NCBI GenBank assembly: GCA_026018925.1
Contig: JAKSZU010000008.1
Coordinates: 5,136,415 to 5,200,414, forward strand
Source of the DNA: Tupaia tana
Taxonomy: Eukaryota; Chordata; Mammalia; Scandentia; Tupaiidae
DNA: 64,000 nt
Direction: 5' to 3'
Shown: one piece after another, positions 34,606 through 46,460 of the stretch
How positions within the stretch are numbered: position 1 is the stretch's first letter
Layout of the letters: each line of letters begins with the position of its first letter
Program-made: the position numbers and the translations under genes
The notes under the pieces: generated by a model
Seen by the model: only the letters and a program-made list of their open reading frames with translations
What the model was told of the DNA's origin: nothing
The model's database searches: none

Positions 34606-34816
34606 GAGAAGTTTTGCTATAGGGCACGTGCACTCGCCAGAAAGACAGAGAGAGAGAGACAGAAAGTGAGAAATCACCCCTCCATTCTCCTCTCGGGATC
34701 TTGGGCACGCATGCACACGCACCCAGGCGTGAGTTTAAGCCACCAGGTCCAGGATTCAAACCGCGGTCGACTACATGGAAGTCCAGCAACATAGCCATTA
34801 CACCAACTGCTGGTCT
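34570..34816 (-). mobile_element. Young SINE with long T tract
   Basis: T29-type tail at 34577-34605. A piece of the GC-rich middle is missing (ATCACCCCTCCATTC junction at 34673). The words AACATTTCTCAATTTTCT and AACATTTCTTTACTTTCT flank it. Confidence 0.88.
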
Positions 34817-35009
34817 CAACATTTCTTTACTTTCTAAGTATTAAAAAATATTCCATCTTGGTCACAAATTAATTCTTGCAATACAGCATTCATGAATTTA
34901 AACCAGCTTAAATTGTCATTACCTTTCTGTCACAACCTGCTGTCTCATATTCTGAAGCATTTGAAAATTACCAAAACCCAAAATGTGGCTGAGCACATCT
35001 AAAACAGTG

Positions 35010-35270
35010 GGTCAGCAAGTGGCGTGGTGATTATGGCACTGGATCCCATGTGGCCAACTCAACGAATCAAATGCCATCCCCATGGCTAGAAAAACACGCC
35101 CGGTGTGTGTGCATGCAAGACCAAAATCCCCATAGGAGAATGGAGGAAAAGGGACTGCAGTGTGGCCAACCCCCAAAGAATGATTGCTCACTTTGCTCTT
35201 TCTCTCTCTCCAGCGGGCATACATGCCCTCTGACCAAACTCTGAAATCAATAAATAAAAACAGAATAAGA
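35010..35270 (+). mobile_element. Diverged tRNA-derived SINE close to an exon
   Basis: Head GGGTCAGCAAGTGGCGTGGTG and tail AATCAATAAATAAAAAC. It ends about 220 bp downstream, in the gene's sense, of the exon at 35491-35605. Confidence 0.8.
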
Positions 35271-35490
35271 GAGTCTAAAAGAGCACTATCATGTGCAGTT
35301 CTTCTCACTTTGTTGGGACAGCCCGTTGTGGCTCCACGCACAGCTGGGGCACATGTGTCCCAGAACATAGCCGTGCTTCCTCCTATGCAGGGAACTCGTC
35401 CTCTACGTAAATAAGTCACCTACCTTACGAGTCGCACCTGGAAACACATCTGTAGGAAGTGGCCGGAAGCTGCTGGCTGTCTGTACATAC

Positions 35491-35605
35491 CTACTGCCGA
35501 GATGGCCTGGGTCCTTGGCTTTCTTGTCCGCATAGCGATACTGAGCCCAGCGGGGCTGTCGGGTGTCTGCAGCAAAGCCAGTGAGCCGTCCTCGACTCCT
35601 GCAGT
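35491..35605 (-). CDS. PXDNL: PXDNL linker exon after the peroxidase domain
   Basis: This 115-bp exon begins with AC, completing the G/AC aspartate codon split with the exon at 61607, and then reads CRSRGRLTGFAADTRQPRWA followed by a lysine-rich stretch and DPGHLGS. Joining the two exons gives WQDCCGDCRSRG, the conserved cysteine cluster that closes the peroxidase domain in peroxidasins. The acceptor is TTTTCCCCACAG and the donor is GTAG/GTATGT (485-490 of the 35 kb block). It ends in phase 2 and joins in frame with the exon at 27856 to give SRQQDEL. The rest of the exon is a basic, low-complexity linker that varies quickly between mammals, so divergence is expected. The intron between this exon and the one upstream is 26.0 kb and carries the large minisatellite and the solo LTR. 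The frame is intact. Confidence 0.9.
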
Positions 35606-35859
35606 CTGTGGGGAAAACATCCACCATCGCTCGGAGACGGCGAGTCACATTCTCCTAAGAGTACTGCTCTGCTGGCTGGGGAAAGTGCCCGAGTGAGAGA
35701 GTGGGGGCAGGAGCCACTGCGAGAGAAAGATCTGTCAGTCAGTTCAATACCCCCGAGGGCCTGTGGCCAGGCCTGTGCCGGTCGCTGAATCTGCTATGCA
35801 GAAGCCTCGGAGCACGCACGGCGGAGCGGTGCTGAATCTTAGTAAAGGCACTGGCTGTC

Positions 35860-36090
35860 TTTTTCAATGAGTTTATTATTTTTAGTTGACACGATAATTG
35901 TACATATTTATGGAGTATGGTGCGGTATTTCAGAGTATGAGTAATTAACACATGGAGATAATTAATACATTCATGACCTCAAACAGTTGCCGCTATTTTG
36001 TATAGCAAACATTTAAAATCTTTTCTTCTCACTATGGTGAATTAGACAATAAATTGTTGCTATCTATAGTCTCCAAGATCATGGGACATA
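35860..36090. mobile_element. L1 3' UTR-like fragment
   Basis: AATTGTACATATTTATGGAG, ATTCATGACCTCAAACAGTT and TAAATTGTTGCTATCTATAG match a common L1 3' UTR block; orientation was not settled. Confidence 0.5.
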
Positions 36091-36614
36091 TCACTAAACG
36101 GTTTGGCATGTGAGGGCAGGAGCTGAAGTGTGGTGGAGGGGACACTGGTGAGGCAGAGCTCCTGGAATCCTCCCGTCCACACCGGAAATCCTCTAGGGGT
36201 TGTTAAAATGCCCCCCCCCACACACACCACAGGCACATGTAGTCAATGCACCTGCTGAACACTCCAATGGTTAAGATGGCAAACTTGATGTAATGTGTTT
36301 TTTATCAAAATAAAAAAAATGATATAAAAGTTTTTTTGGGGAAATCAATATAAAACTTCAAAAGAAATGCCCTCTAAATTTATATCTGACAACAAAAAGA
36401 CTGGAACTAAGCTACTTGGGAAAATAAAAATAATTATGTAAGAACATACACTTAAATTACTACATATAAAGGACAAAAATATTTTCCTAGGGAAAAATAG
36501 TCCCCCAATATAGAGCAAGATAACATTCCCAAAGCATCATATTATGCAATCAAATTTAAATCATTACACTGAGTGGGAATAAATCAGAAGTTAGATTTTT
36601 GTATTGGGCAGTCA

Positions 36615-36620
<6 letters not shown>

Positions 36621-36646
<26 letters not shown>

Positions 36647-36883
36647 AGATTTTTGCTATAGGGCACATGCACTCACTGGAGAGAGACAGAAAGCGAGAAA
36701 TCACTCCCGGGGAGATGGCTACACTGCAATCTCTTCTTCCTCATCCTCTCCATTCTCCTCTCAGGTTTTGGGCACACACACACATTCATTTGGTGTGAAT
36801 TTCAAGTCACTGTATCTGGAACTGGAATCGTGTTAGCCACGTGGGAGTCCAGCGGCCTAGCCACTACGCTACCTGCTGGCCCC
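36621..36883 (-). mobile_element. tRNA-derived SINE
   Basis: T26-type tail; a small tandem duplication of the CTCCATTCTCCT block (TCCTCATCCTCTCCATTCTCC) is seen in the middle. Confidence 0.87.
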
Positions 36884-37078
36884 GCTAGTTATTTCTTAAG
36901 GGGGAGAAGGTAAAGACAATCTAAAGCTTCACCCTATTTATAAATTAAGTTTAAAAGGAATACGCCTTATGATAGTTTATTGAGCAAAAATAAAGAAGAA
37001 ATTTAAGATAATTTTTAAATAACATAATAAACTGTAAATGCTATAAAATTGGGCAGAATAAAGGTGAAAATTTGTGTA

Positions 37079-37157
37079 TTGGGTCATCAGAAAAGTTATG
37101 ATGCATTTTTGCATAGAAAAAGAGGAAAAATATGTCATGACTTTTCTGACAATGCAA
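37079..37157. mobile_element. Small palindromic mariner-like element, copy 2
   Basis: A 79-bp element flanked by TA on both sides (37077-37078 and 37158-37159). Its ends TTGGGTCATCAGAAAAGT and the reverse complement of ACTTTTCTGACAATGCAA pair around TTTTTGCATAGAAAAAG. Size and TA duplication fit a mariner-derived MITE. Confidence 0.7.
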
Positions 37158-38060
37158 TATTATGCAATATGAACTCATCAATATTAGTTTTAAAAATAGG
37201 CAGAAAGAGAAAACATTCCAAAGTACTAACAGGGCTGTGTCTAGAATATTATCCAGAGTTACTGTTCTTTGATGTCTGCTTCTACCCTTTGTTTCGTTTT
37301 GTCTCTGTTTTCTATAAAAAGTCATAATTCATAGACTCCAAAAACAGTTCACTGAAGAAAAATAGCTTCTTATAAACATCACAGTTTAATTATCACATTG
37401 GTGTCTACTGCCATAATTGAATGAAAGAGTTCTGGAAATGTAAGTTAACCAGAGAGACTAGGTCACTTTAAAGCTCGTGCCTCCCTACCAGAACAAGAGC
37501 TGGCACTGGTTGGACACTGAATAACCAAGAAGCAGCGTAGACACTCTGAATTCCTGAGGACAGAGAGTTCAGAGGTAGAATGTGGCCATCGAAAACCATC
37601 TTGACCAGGCCACTTTGCCAGTCAATTGATGGCACAGGCTCGATACTGAAAATGTTTCTCTTGCTAGTTTTACGAGCAGGAAGACCAGACGTCTCATAGA
37701 TAAGGCCACGCGGTACGGAAGGGGTCCACAGGTGTCCACTTGATCTACCATTACGCTGTCACTCCACCAAGTACCTTATCCGTTGTCTCTAAATAGCTGC
37801 AGATCTGGGTAAGAAAAAAACAGAAATGAGATAAAAAATACACGACTAATGTAAACTTTAATTTTGTAGTGAAACTCTGTTTTTGTCTTTCTGTCACATC
37901 ATTTTGTCAATAAATATTTGTGGAAAAATTATTTAGCTAAAGTATTAGACATGGAAAATTTATAGGGAAAATGACCATGAGTAAAGGCATGGTTCCTGAT
38001 TTTGAAAAGTCTGCATGTGTATGTCCCAGTACCACACAGCTTTCCCAGTTAAGCCAAATA

Positions 38061-38190
38061 CAAGGGGACTTCAAGTAGTTTCTGGTAAAATGGAATTAAA
38101 GTACACGTTTATATTGGTACAAAAAAAGAATTGAAATCCATGCATAGACTTCATAATCTGTGTTTTCCATGAATTTTTCCAAGACCTTTA
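38061..38190. mobile_element. Second mariner-like MITE family, copy 1
   Basis: Ends CAAGGGGACTTCAAGTAG and the reverse complement of GAATTTTTCCAAGACCTTTA; the interior contains ATCCATGCATAGACTTC, shared with 60576-60697. Confidence 0.65.
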
Positions 38191-38270
38191 CCTCATCCAA
38201 CCCCTTCCTATAGTCATCAAAGGAAAACGCAGAAAGTGTTGCTGTGTGATGAGTTCAACCTCATCCTTGG

Positions 38271-38540
38271 GGGACCAGCAGTTAGCGTAATGGCTATGTC
38301 GCTGGACTCCCACGTAGTCGACCGTGGTTCATGTCCCAGATCCAGTGGCTTAAAACTCATGCCAGGCGCGTGTGCGTGCATGCCCAAGATCCCAAGAGGA
38401 GAATGAAGGAGAAGGGATTGTGGCGTGGCCATCCCCCCTGGGGGTGATTTCTCGCTTTCTGTCTCTCTGTCTCTGTCTGTCTGGCGAGCGCACACGCTCT
38501 ATAGCAAAAACCTCTCCAAAAAACAAAATAAATAAAAACA
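38271..38540 (+). mobile_element. Young SINE
   Basis: Head GGGACCAGCAGTTAGCGTAA is at consensus; B box GGTTCATGTCC has one change. Tail ACAAAATAAATAAAAAC. Confidence 0.92.
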
Positions 38541-39029
38541 TGCATCCTCTACTGTCTCTCACTTATTTTTTAGAAAGATGAACATTTAGAATGCATTTCT
38601 CACAAAGCACAGTAGAATGTGCAAGGTCAAATACATAAAGCTCTCATAGGTACACAGAGATGCACCTTGGGAATGGCAGCCACCCATGGGACTGCACGAC
38701 ATAGCCCTCTTTTAATGTGACAGCTGCGACGTTTTATTTCTGATGCTCTTTTAAAAATTCACCTCTAAAATTCAACTAGGGATTTATTCCTAGTTATGAC
38801 CAAAGAAGAGTTTCCTTGATTGCTAAATGTTTTGCTCTTTTAGCAAATAGCCTTTGAATTTAAACTGTATGTTAATTTGTTTTTATACCCAGGCTTTGTT
38901 TTTGTACCTATGCACACACACCCTACATAAATATGTATACATGCATATCTGTGTGTACATCCATGTGCGTATGTGTGTGTGTGTTCCAGTGTTGTTCTCG
39001 AGGTTTACCTACCTGAAACTGTACACCCA

Positions 39030-39215
39030 CTTGTGGTGGACATTATCATCCCCACTGTCAGCACGCGGAAACCATGGCACAGAGACACTGCGCCAACTGG
39101 TCCAAAGTCCTACAGCTTCCTAATGGGAGAGCCAGGGTCTGCACTCAGGCAGTCTGACTCAAAAGCCCCACCTCTAAGCCACCGTGTTACAGTGCCTACG
39201 GAAGGGGAGGAGGGC
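39030..39215 (-). mobile_element. MIR, minus strand
   Basis: ATTATCATCCCCACTGTCAG, AGAGACACTG and GGTCTGCACTCAGGCAGTCT follow the reversed MIR consensus order. Confidence 0.7.
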
Positions 39216-39924
39216 ACGGAAGTGACAAGATCAGCTCTTAGGTTTCTGGTTTGTGCAGCTTGGGAACTAACGGTGTTATTATTCCTTAGTTGAATGAATG
39301 GATGGGTGGATGAGTAAGTCTCGTGTGAGAGGTAAAAGGAGAGGAATTGAATTTAGATTGGCTTGAAAATGTCATCAGATTTCTAGTCTACATGGAACTC
39401 AGAGCATGCAACACAGCAGAGAGCGAGCTTCCAGACATGAGCAGAAGTGGCCGGGGATACAGCCATATGATCCATGTTCAAGAAGCCTACTGTGTCGTGT
39501 GTGTGAGGGTGTGCACCTTCCCATCCAGGACAGCCACGGGTGACCCCATGCCTGCACCTGCTTCACGAGGTGACCCTTGGATGGTGACCCTGGTCCTTAC
39601 CGAGTCCATCGGCCCTTTCCTGGGCAGCAACCCCTGGCCTCCCCAGCCTCATTTAACTCCTGGCCAATCCAAATTCCAACTTGATTTGACCTCACAAGAG
39701 TGACAGGTGCCGTAAGTGTCATGTCAACTTCCTCCAGTACATCAAGAACAGGCCAGGTGGAAATCCACCACGTTCTCTCGGTATGCTCCGCTGACCTCCG
39801 TGACGCTGGCCCCCACAGTCCAGGGTGGCACAGAAAGGAAGGGCCCAGTCCTACCACCGTGCACCTCAGCAGGCAGGACAGCACCTGCGCGCGGCACAGG
39901 CTTACTCAGTGCAGAGTTTAAATT

Positions 39925-40143
39925 TGCTGCAGGCCATGTGCACTAACCAGAGAGATGGAGCAGGTGAAAAAACCCCCCCAGGGGATGGCCATGACATCCC
40001 TTCTCCTCTACTCTCCTCTTGGGAGTCTGGGTATGCATGTCCATGCACCCTGCATGTCTCAAAATGCCAGATCCAGAGCTCGAACTATGCAGTAGGCCAT
40101 GTGAGATCCAGTTGCTCTAACCACCATGCCACTGGTTGTCCCT
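39925..40143 (-). mobile_element. Diverged tRNA-derived SINE
   Basis: TTTAAATTTGCTGCAGGCCA at the left, head ending CACTGGTTGTCCC at the right. Confidence 0.75.
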
Positions 40144-40202
40144 CAATAAATATTTTAATAAATAAATGAAGAAATTGAGTCAAAGAGGCCAAATAATTAT
40201 TT

Positions 40203-40470
40203 ATTTAATTTTTTTTTTTGGAAGAGGTTTTTGCTATAGGGCGCGTTCGCTTGCCAGAGAGACAGAGAGAGACAGAGAGATAGAAAGCGAGAAATCACCC
40301 TCAGGGGGGATGGCCACACCACAATCCCTTCTCCCCCATTCTCCTCTCGGCATCTTGGGCACGCACGCACATGCACCCGGCCTGAGTTTAAGCCACTGGG
40401 TCCAGGACTTGAACCGCGGTCGACTACATGGGAGTTCAGTGACATAGCCATTACGCTAACTTCTGGTCTC
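40203..40470 (-). mobile_element. Young SINE with exact duplication
   Basis: CCAAATAATTATTT is found at 40189-40202 and 40471-40484. Confidence 0.93.
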
Positions 40471-40603
40471 CCAAATAATTATTTTTAAATAACTGTGTAT
40501 TTCTGCACTGATGTAGGATATCAAAGATCAGACCATTGGGGTTTGTATCCTGTTTCCCCATATTTAAAATATCCTGTCCCGCCATATTCAAAATATGTTT
40601 CTC

Positions 40604-40852
40604 TGGGAACCAGCAGATGGCATCAACCGCAGTTTAAGTCTAAGACCTAGCAGCTTAAAACGCACACTGGCCACGTGTTCATGCGTGCCCAAAATCCAGA
40701 GAGGAGACTGGAGAAGGGATTGGGGCATAGCCAGCCCTCCTAAGGGGTGATTTCTTGCTTTCTTTCTCTCTGTGTCTCTGGCTAGCACATGCACCTTATA
40801 ACAAAAATCTCTCTCAAAAAAAAAATTACACACACACACACACACACACACG
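40604..40852 (+). mobile_element. SINE with deleted A-box region, followed by CA array
   Basis: The head jumps from CAGCAGATGGCAT to CAACCGCAGTTTAAG. The A tail leads into a CA microsatellite at 40828-40852. Confidence 0.82.
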
Positions 40853-40864
40853 TTTATTTGAATA

Positions 40865-40965
40865 CTTTCCTTAAATCCTTTTGGCTTTATTTTTCTCTAC
40901 TATAATATGAAGAAAAGGGTATCACCTGTCTCATGGAATTGTTGAAAGGATTAAATTAATTAAAA
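40865..40965 (+). mobile_element. MIR fragment
   Basis: TTTTTCTCTACTATAATATG then TCATGGAATTGTTGAAAGGA matches the 3' half of MIR. Confidence 0.5.
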
Positions 40966-40970
40966 TAAGG

Positions 40971-41232
40971 ACACCAGCAGGTGGTGTAGTGGTTAAGGCA
41001 CTGGACTCCCATGTGGCCTACAGCAGTTCAAGTCCCAGAGCTGGCAGCTGGAAAATCACACCAGACAAGTGTGCGTGCATTCCCAAAACCCCAGGAGAAG
41101 AGTGGAAGGAAAAGGGACTGTGGCATGGCCATCCTTCTGGGTGGCTGATTTTTCGCTTTCCCTCTGTCTATCTCTTTCTGGCAAGTACACACACCCTATG
41201 GCAAAAAAAAAAAAAAATAAAAAAAAATAATG
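40971..41232 (+). mobile_element. tRNA-derived SINE, old A-box form
   Basis: Head ACCAGCAGGTGGTGTAGTGG; tail is an A14 run then AATAAAAAAAAATAA. Confidence 0.87.
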
Positions 41233-41583
41233 AAAGAAAGCACTCCGCTGGGTACAGAGAAAGCCCAGTAGACGTGGCTCTTGTTTGGGATGATGTTTCC
41301 GTAATAAGCTGACTGACTTAGTTTATCAACACTTCCATACAGTGTCAAAGTTATAAATATGCTTTTGTGCAAAAGCACACGGCTCATTCAGAAATGTTTG
41401 TTTGCTGAATTAAAACTTAAGAAAATGTGTTTGTAAGCTGTTTTTCAAGGTAACTCAATATATTTTTATTTTAATGAAACAAAACATTTTGCAATTGGGA
41501 GTTTACATTTTAAGATCTTTTTTAAGTGTTATACTTGTTCATAGTGAAAACTTCGATTTTCACAGTCTTCCTCAAAAGATCAT

Positions 41584-42742
41584 TGCCGGGGTCTAGCCTC
41601 GGCGGGGGTGGGTCGACTCGACGGAGGCGGCGCAGGTGAACAGAAGACAAAACTTAGACTGAGACCTCATTGCCCTTTTGCGTGTTCTCAGCCGGCCACA
41701 GCCAGAGCCAGCTCCAGGTTGCTGCGCTGTGGCTAATAAGACATGCGTCTTTATTGAGGGATCTTACAGGAGTAGGAGGGGTGAGGGGGAAATTAAAGAT
41801 TTACTCTATGAAACAGGGAATTCAAAGCACAGGAACAATGATCATAAAACACAATGTCTGTCTTGTTTGAACAGGTGAAGCCAAACACAGTTCTCAGGAC
41901 GAAGGAGTCTATTTGTCTGGTGCATTTTCTTCTTCAGTCTTGATTACTGGACAGGGCCTTTTGAAGAGGGGGCTTGGAGGAAGCTTGGTAATCTCAGTCC
42001 CAGACCAGGGCGGTAACATTGCTGGTAGCAAAGACCTAGATAGATATCTTGTTTTGTTAAGTAAAGACATGGTTAATATATACTAAAGTGAAATATCTAT
42101 ATTGCTTTTGGGGTAATTTACAGCTAAGGGGGTGAGCCTATTGCCTACATGGGAAAGGAATGTGGCCTTGCGAGCAGCTTAATGACTGACCTAAAGGTTG
42201 CTGTGTACTTGGGACCCTCTACGTGCTGTTCTATACAATGGCTGTGGCTTGGGGAACAGCGATCTTCCCTTGTCCTGAGATCAAAGGTGGCTCATGGTCT
42301 TTGTTTGGGGTATCAGTGCCTCACAGATGAGTCCCTAAGCCTCCCCCAGCTACTGAGGTCGTTTCACCAGTTTAGTAGCTTTCCATTAACCCAAACCTTT
42401 CTAATGTTATCTATGTAATCCCCAGCAGGAGAGGTGACTGCAGCACTCTTTATTGACATTTTCCAGGCAGGTGGGAGGGACTTCAGGAGATAATTCCCAT
42501 TTGCTAGCATTAGGGATCCGCATTCCTTCAGGATTATTGTAAAAATTATAGTAAGGCTGGGGGTGTTATTTTGCCCTTATGGGGTACCGTCAGTAAAGCT
42601 CATGGCAGAGAAGTTAACTACAGGCCAGTAAACGACACAAGGAGGGTTAATAAACCACCGGCCTTGTCTTGTCGTTTCTTCCCAGGCCAGGCCCTGGGAG
42701 ACAGCCTCTGTACCAGCTTGTGTTGTCTGCGTGGCCCCGTCA
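41584..42742 (-). mobile_element. Solo LTR of a betaretrovirus-like endogenous retrovirus
   Basis: A 1159-bp block bounded by an exact 6-bp duplication, GATCAT, at 41578-41583 and 42743-42748. In the minus-strand sense it starts TGACGGGGCCACGC and ends GGCTAGACCCCGGCA, the TG...CA ends of an LTR. An AATAAA lies at 41755-41750, leaving a long U3 and a short R-U5. Six-base duplications are typical of class II (ERVK/betaretrovirus-like) elements. No gag, pol or env is present, so the provirus has been reduced to one LTR. It is antisense to nothing: it shares the strand of PXDNL, within the 26-kb intron. Confidence 0.85.
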
Positions 42743-42748
42743 GATCAT

Positions 42749-43590
42749 AGCCTCACAGAACAATGTGAAGAACTTCAAAAAGTGCAAGAATCTGTTATAC
42801 GAAAGTATAACCCAGTTAAAGCAGTGAGAGCTGAAAAAGGAAAGTCCTTCCACTGCTGTGCAGATTGCTATGTCCCTGGAGGCACATCCAAACTCAGACC
42901 CCATCTGGTCCTGCCCAGAATCGGACACAATAAGCACATATTGCAGGATAAGGGCTAGAAGATTTAGGAGTAACGCAGCCAAATCTTAAGATTCTCAAGG
43001 CAACAGGCTGCTTGAAGAGCATGCCTGGACGTTTGGGTTGCTTCAGTAGACCGGCCTTCCCTGATGGGTAAGCAAGGCCAGCTTAGCGAGGTGAGTCCCA
43101 GTAGGCCAGGTAATCATGCATCTCTCAACGAACGATCGAAACTGTGCACCCAAGGAACACTGGTGTCCAATGTTGCATTACATAGATTAAAAACCTCCCG
43201 ACAATGATAGATTTCAAAAATTGACAAGTATACATAACATGCTCTGATTTTTAACATGCACTTTCTTCTTACATTTGAGCACCTCTTACTTGCTTGCAAA
43301 AAGAGAAAGTTTTAAAAGGAGCATATTCCAAGCTGCGCTTTTATACCGTATAGATAAAATATAGCAAAATAGCTCTTAGTTCTTATGATAGAACCATGCA
43401 TACTAATGCTTTGTATCTTCAGGTGATGTTTCACCTGAATTAGGATTAACACTGAATTGCCCCCACAATTATTTTAAGTGTATGTCCAGGGGTGGGCAGT
43501 TTACAGCAGAGAGCCACTGATATTCCTTCAGACCCTTACTGGCGTTCCATTTTCTTTTGACTTGACAACTGTTTAATAATCTATTGCAAC
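42749..43590. other. Unclassified intronic sequence
   Basis: No gene or confident repeat. The two ORFs on opposite strands at 42731-42982 have no family resemblance. Confidence 0.4.
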
Positions 43591-43614
43591 ATAACATGTT
43601 ACTACCAACACCAG

Positions 43615-44055
43615 AACTTAGAAGAACACTAATACATTTCTATGGTTGAAAGTGTATCTTTCTCCACATCCGTACGTTGAAGTCCTAAGGAGAGTGTGCC
43701 TGTTCAGAATGTGACCTAATGAGGAATAAGGTGGTGGTAGATGGAATCAGTTAAGAAGAGATCACCCAATACGGCTGGAGTCCTTACAGACAAGGCGAGC
43801 TTGGACATGGACACGCACACAGGGAGAACACTGCGGAGAGGAAGGCAGAGGTCAGGGAGATACAGCAGAGGCCAAGGAACGCCGCCAATGCCAGTGAACC
43901 ACCTGGAGCTGTGACAGAGGCCTGGAACAGGTTCTCCTCAGTCCTCAGTAGAAACCACCTCCAGCACCTCCATCTTGGACGGCTGCCCTCCAGAAAGGTG
44001 AGACAACAAATGTCTGCTGTGTAAGCCACTCAGTTTCAGCAGCCCCAGCAAATCA
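43615..44055 (+). mobile_element. MLT1-like LTR, plus strand
   Basis: TTGAAGTCCTAAGGAG, CAGAATGTGACCTAATGAGG, GGCTGGAGTCCTTACAGACA and GTAAGCCACTCAGTTT follow the MLT1 order from start to end. It appears to lie inside another old repeat whose halves flank it (AACATGTTACTACC... before, GGGTCAGGATTCTGGGCACA after). Confidence 0.75.
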
Positions 44056-44699
44056 ACCCCTGTAGCATGTCACCGTTCCCATGGGTCAGGATTCTGGGCA
44101 CAGGTTAGCCAGTTTCTCTGCTCCTAGACTACAATCAAGGCGTCAGCTGGGGGCCCAGCTGAGGTGTGCCGTGGGAAGACAACACTGCAGTGCTGGAAGC
44201 CAGTGGAAGGTCATGGCTTGACCTGTATGTGCTGGTTGCACATGCCCATGACCTGGCTAGCTACAAAGACGGGAAAGGGTGATGACATGCAACGTTGTTG
44301 AAGGTGCTTCTCTTCCCCTCTCTATCTTGCATAAAAGATATAAATAAATAAACTTTAAACATAAAGATAGCAGCTAGGCTACCTTTCATCTGGAGGCTTC
44401 ACTAGGGAATAATCTGCCAGGTAGGATGCATTTCCTCGGGCAGTATGACTGAGAACCACAAATTCTGAAGGCACCCACAGATCCCTCTCCATAACGGGCG
44501 TACTTGTTCGTCAGCAGCAGAATCTGTTCACTCCGTTTTGTAATACAGAGTCTTCGGTAGAGGAGCATAATCCCAGGGGTGACATTCACCACCCTTGTCA
44601 CATTCCGCTGGTCAGAAGCATCACAGGTCTTGCCCTCACTAGGACAAGGTTCTGCAAGGGTGTGGCCCGCAGGGGTCACATCAGAGTGTGGCCTCCTTG

Positions 44700-45664
44700 C
44701 CGGTCAGGCCATTCACTTTGCACATCACACACGCCCTCCTTCCGTGGATCAGAAGGCTATCCCTCACAATGAAAAATGTCCTATGTCGTCAATAGATAAC
44801 ACATCACAAATTCTACCTGGTTTTGTAGGTTGTAGACTTCTATACATTATAAAATAGATTATTACTGCTAACTCCATTAGAGTATTTTCCAAATAGTGAA
44901 GGGGGTTGTATTGTGACACAGCAGTGGAATGTGATTCTCCACGGGGCAATTGCACATAAGAAGGCTTCTGATTCAGGTCTGGACATGCCGGAGTCTGCCA
45001 GGTGTGTGCTTGCCCAGGACGGGGCTGGCTGAACCTAGGGGCGGGTCATGGCATCGGGACCTGCTAGGCGCTTTCTCAGTCCCACTCACTCGTGTGCGTG
45101 CACAGTCTATCACAAATAAGGAAAGACAAACAATCCTCTAAAAACTAAAGTTTTAGCCACATCTGGGTGTTATTAGTTGCCTTGAACTTTTGTTTGTGGT
45201 TTTTCGATGCTCCTTTAGTTTCTGCATCGTCAGTTTCCCCGCCCCCCCCCCCCCCCCCAGGGATCTACAGAAAATCCACCCTGATTTTTACTGGATATTT
45301 TATGTCCTGACAGTATATTTGAAGCTAAATTTTATTAATTATCCATTAAAATACTTAGACAATACTAATAATTCTAATAAATACTGTATAATGAGAATTG
45401 AACATTTTTGTAGTAATACTATCCAGCAACTATCTGATGGAAAATATTTTAAGTGTTGAGAACATTTTCCTAACTTAATTTAATGAAACCTTGTTTATGA
45501 GTTACCTATTTCTGATATAGTTTCCCCTGGGATATCACAGATTGTAAATAAATGTAGAAGGCTGTATTTGGATGATAACATCCTCAGAACCCCTGAGAGG
45601 ATTCTTTTCAAGGGAACGCTTTATGCTCTGTGTAGAGTTGGCATTATCAGTAGAGTTTGATTCA
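44700..45664. other. Unclassified intronic sequence with a C17 run
   Basis: Nothing recognisable apart from a homopolymer of about 17 C at 45242-45258. Confidence 0.45.
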
Positions 45665-46460
45665 TTAACTGTATCGCTTTTTGAGCACACATTCTATTCC
45701 GTACCATTTCAGGGCTTTTAGTGCCCTTTCTCCTGCTGTGATGTTTGTTCTCACCTTGATTTCAACAAGCTTTTCATGTCGGATATTATGTCCTAGCAGA
45801 GCCAAGGAGAGTGGGAGATGTCCTTTCGTTGTTGTATTAAAAATAGCAACAGCTTTCAAAGGCAAACCTGAGAACAGGGCTGCAATTTAATTGGTTCATT
45901 AAAGCTTTATAGGAGTTGTGGAAACCTTACTTCTTTGGTAATACTTTGAAGGCATTTTATAATTTAAGCATGAAACAGCCATAGCATTATGAAATATTAT
46001 GGTAATAAAATTAGTCTCTTATGAAAGAGATTAAACTTTCATTAGTTTACAAACACAGGCACCATTTATTTGAAAGAAAATGATGAGCAAACCTAAATAT
46101 ATTTACATTTGTACATAAAATATACTGTATTTACAATTACTCGATGCTTTAAAGATAGAGCTTAATGTAAAGTATGCATCTGGAAATTACAAGACCAGAT
46201 GGTCCCATAAATCCCAGAAGAAAATATACATCTGTTGACTCTTGGTGAAATTGTTTTATTTGAAGGAAGTTTTATTTAATCGAGTGGCATGGTGTCTTAG
46301 CACATCACTTATCTTAGGAAGTGCACCACCTGCATTAGGTGTGATTTTTAATTTATAAAATAAATATAGAGTACACCATTTTCTCTTGCTATTCAAAGAA
46401 ATGTGTTATGCTCTATGCAAAGTCAACCTTAGCAGTAGAATTCGATTTATTTGATTTATA
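45600..46460. repeat. Two related 47-bp segments 780 bp apart
   Basis: The words TTATGCTCTGTGTAGAGTTG (about 45622) and TTATGCTCTATGCAAAGTCA (about 46406), each followed by a CAGTAGA.TT.GATT.ATT stretch, align without gaps over 47 bp with 12 differences, mostly transitions. The sequence between is AT-rich and not a repeat I recognise. Confidence 0.5.

Noticed and set aside
44386-44679. 97-codon minus-strand frame with several cysteines
   Set aside because: Does not join in phase with PXDNL exons, lacks splice sites and probably lies in an old repeat (CATCTGGAGGCTTCACTAGG type sequence).
45665-45865. 66-codon minus-strand frame (FNTTTKGHLPLSLALLGHNI stretch)
   Set aside because: Looks faintly ankyrin-like, but there are no splice sites, poly(A) tract or target duplications to support an exon or processed pseudogene.
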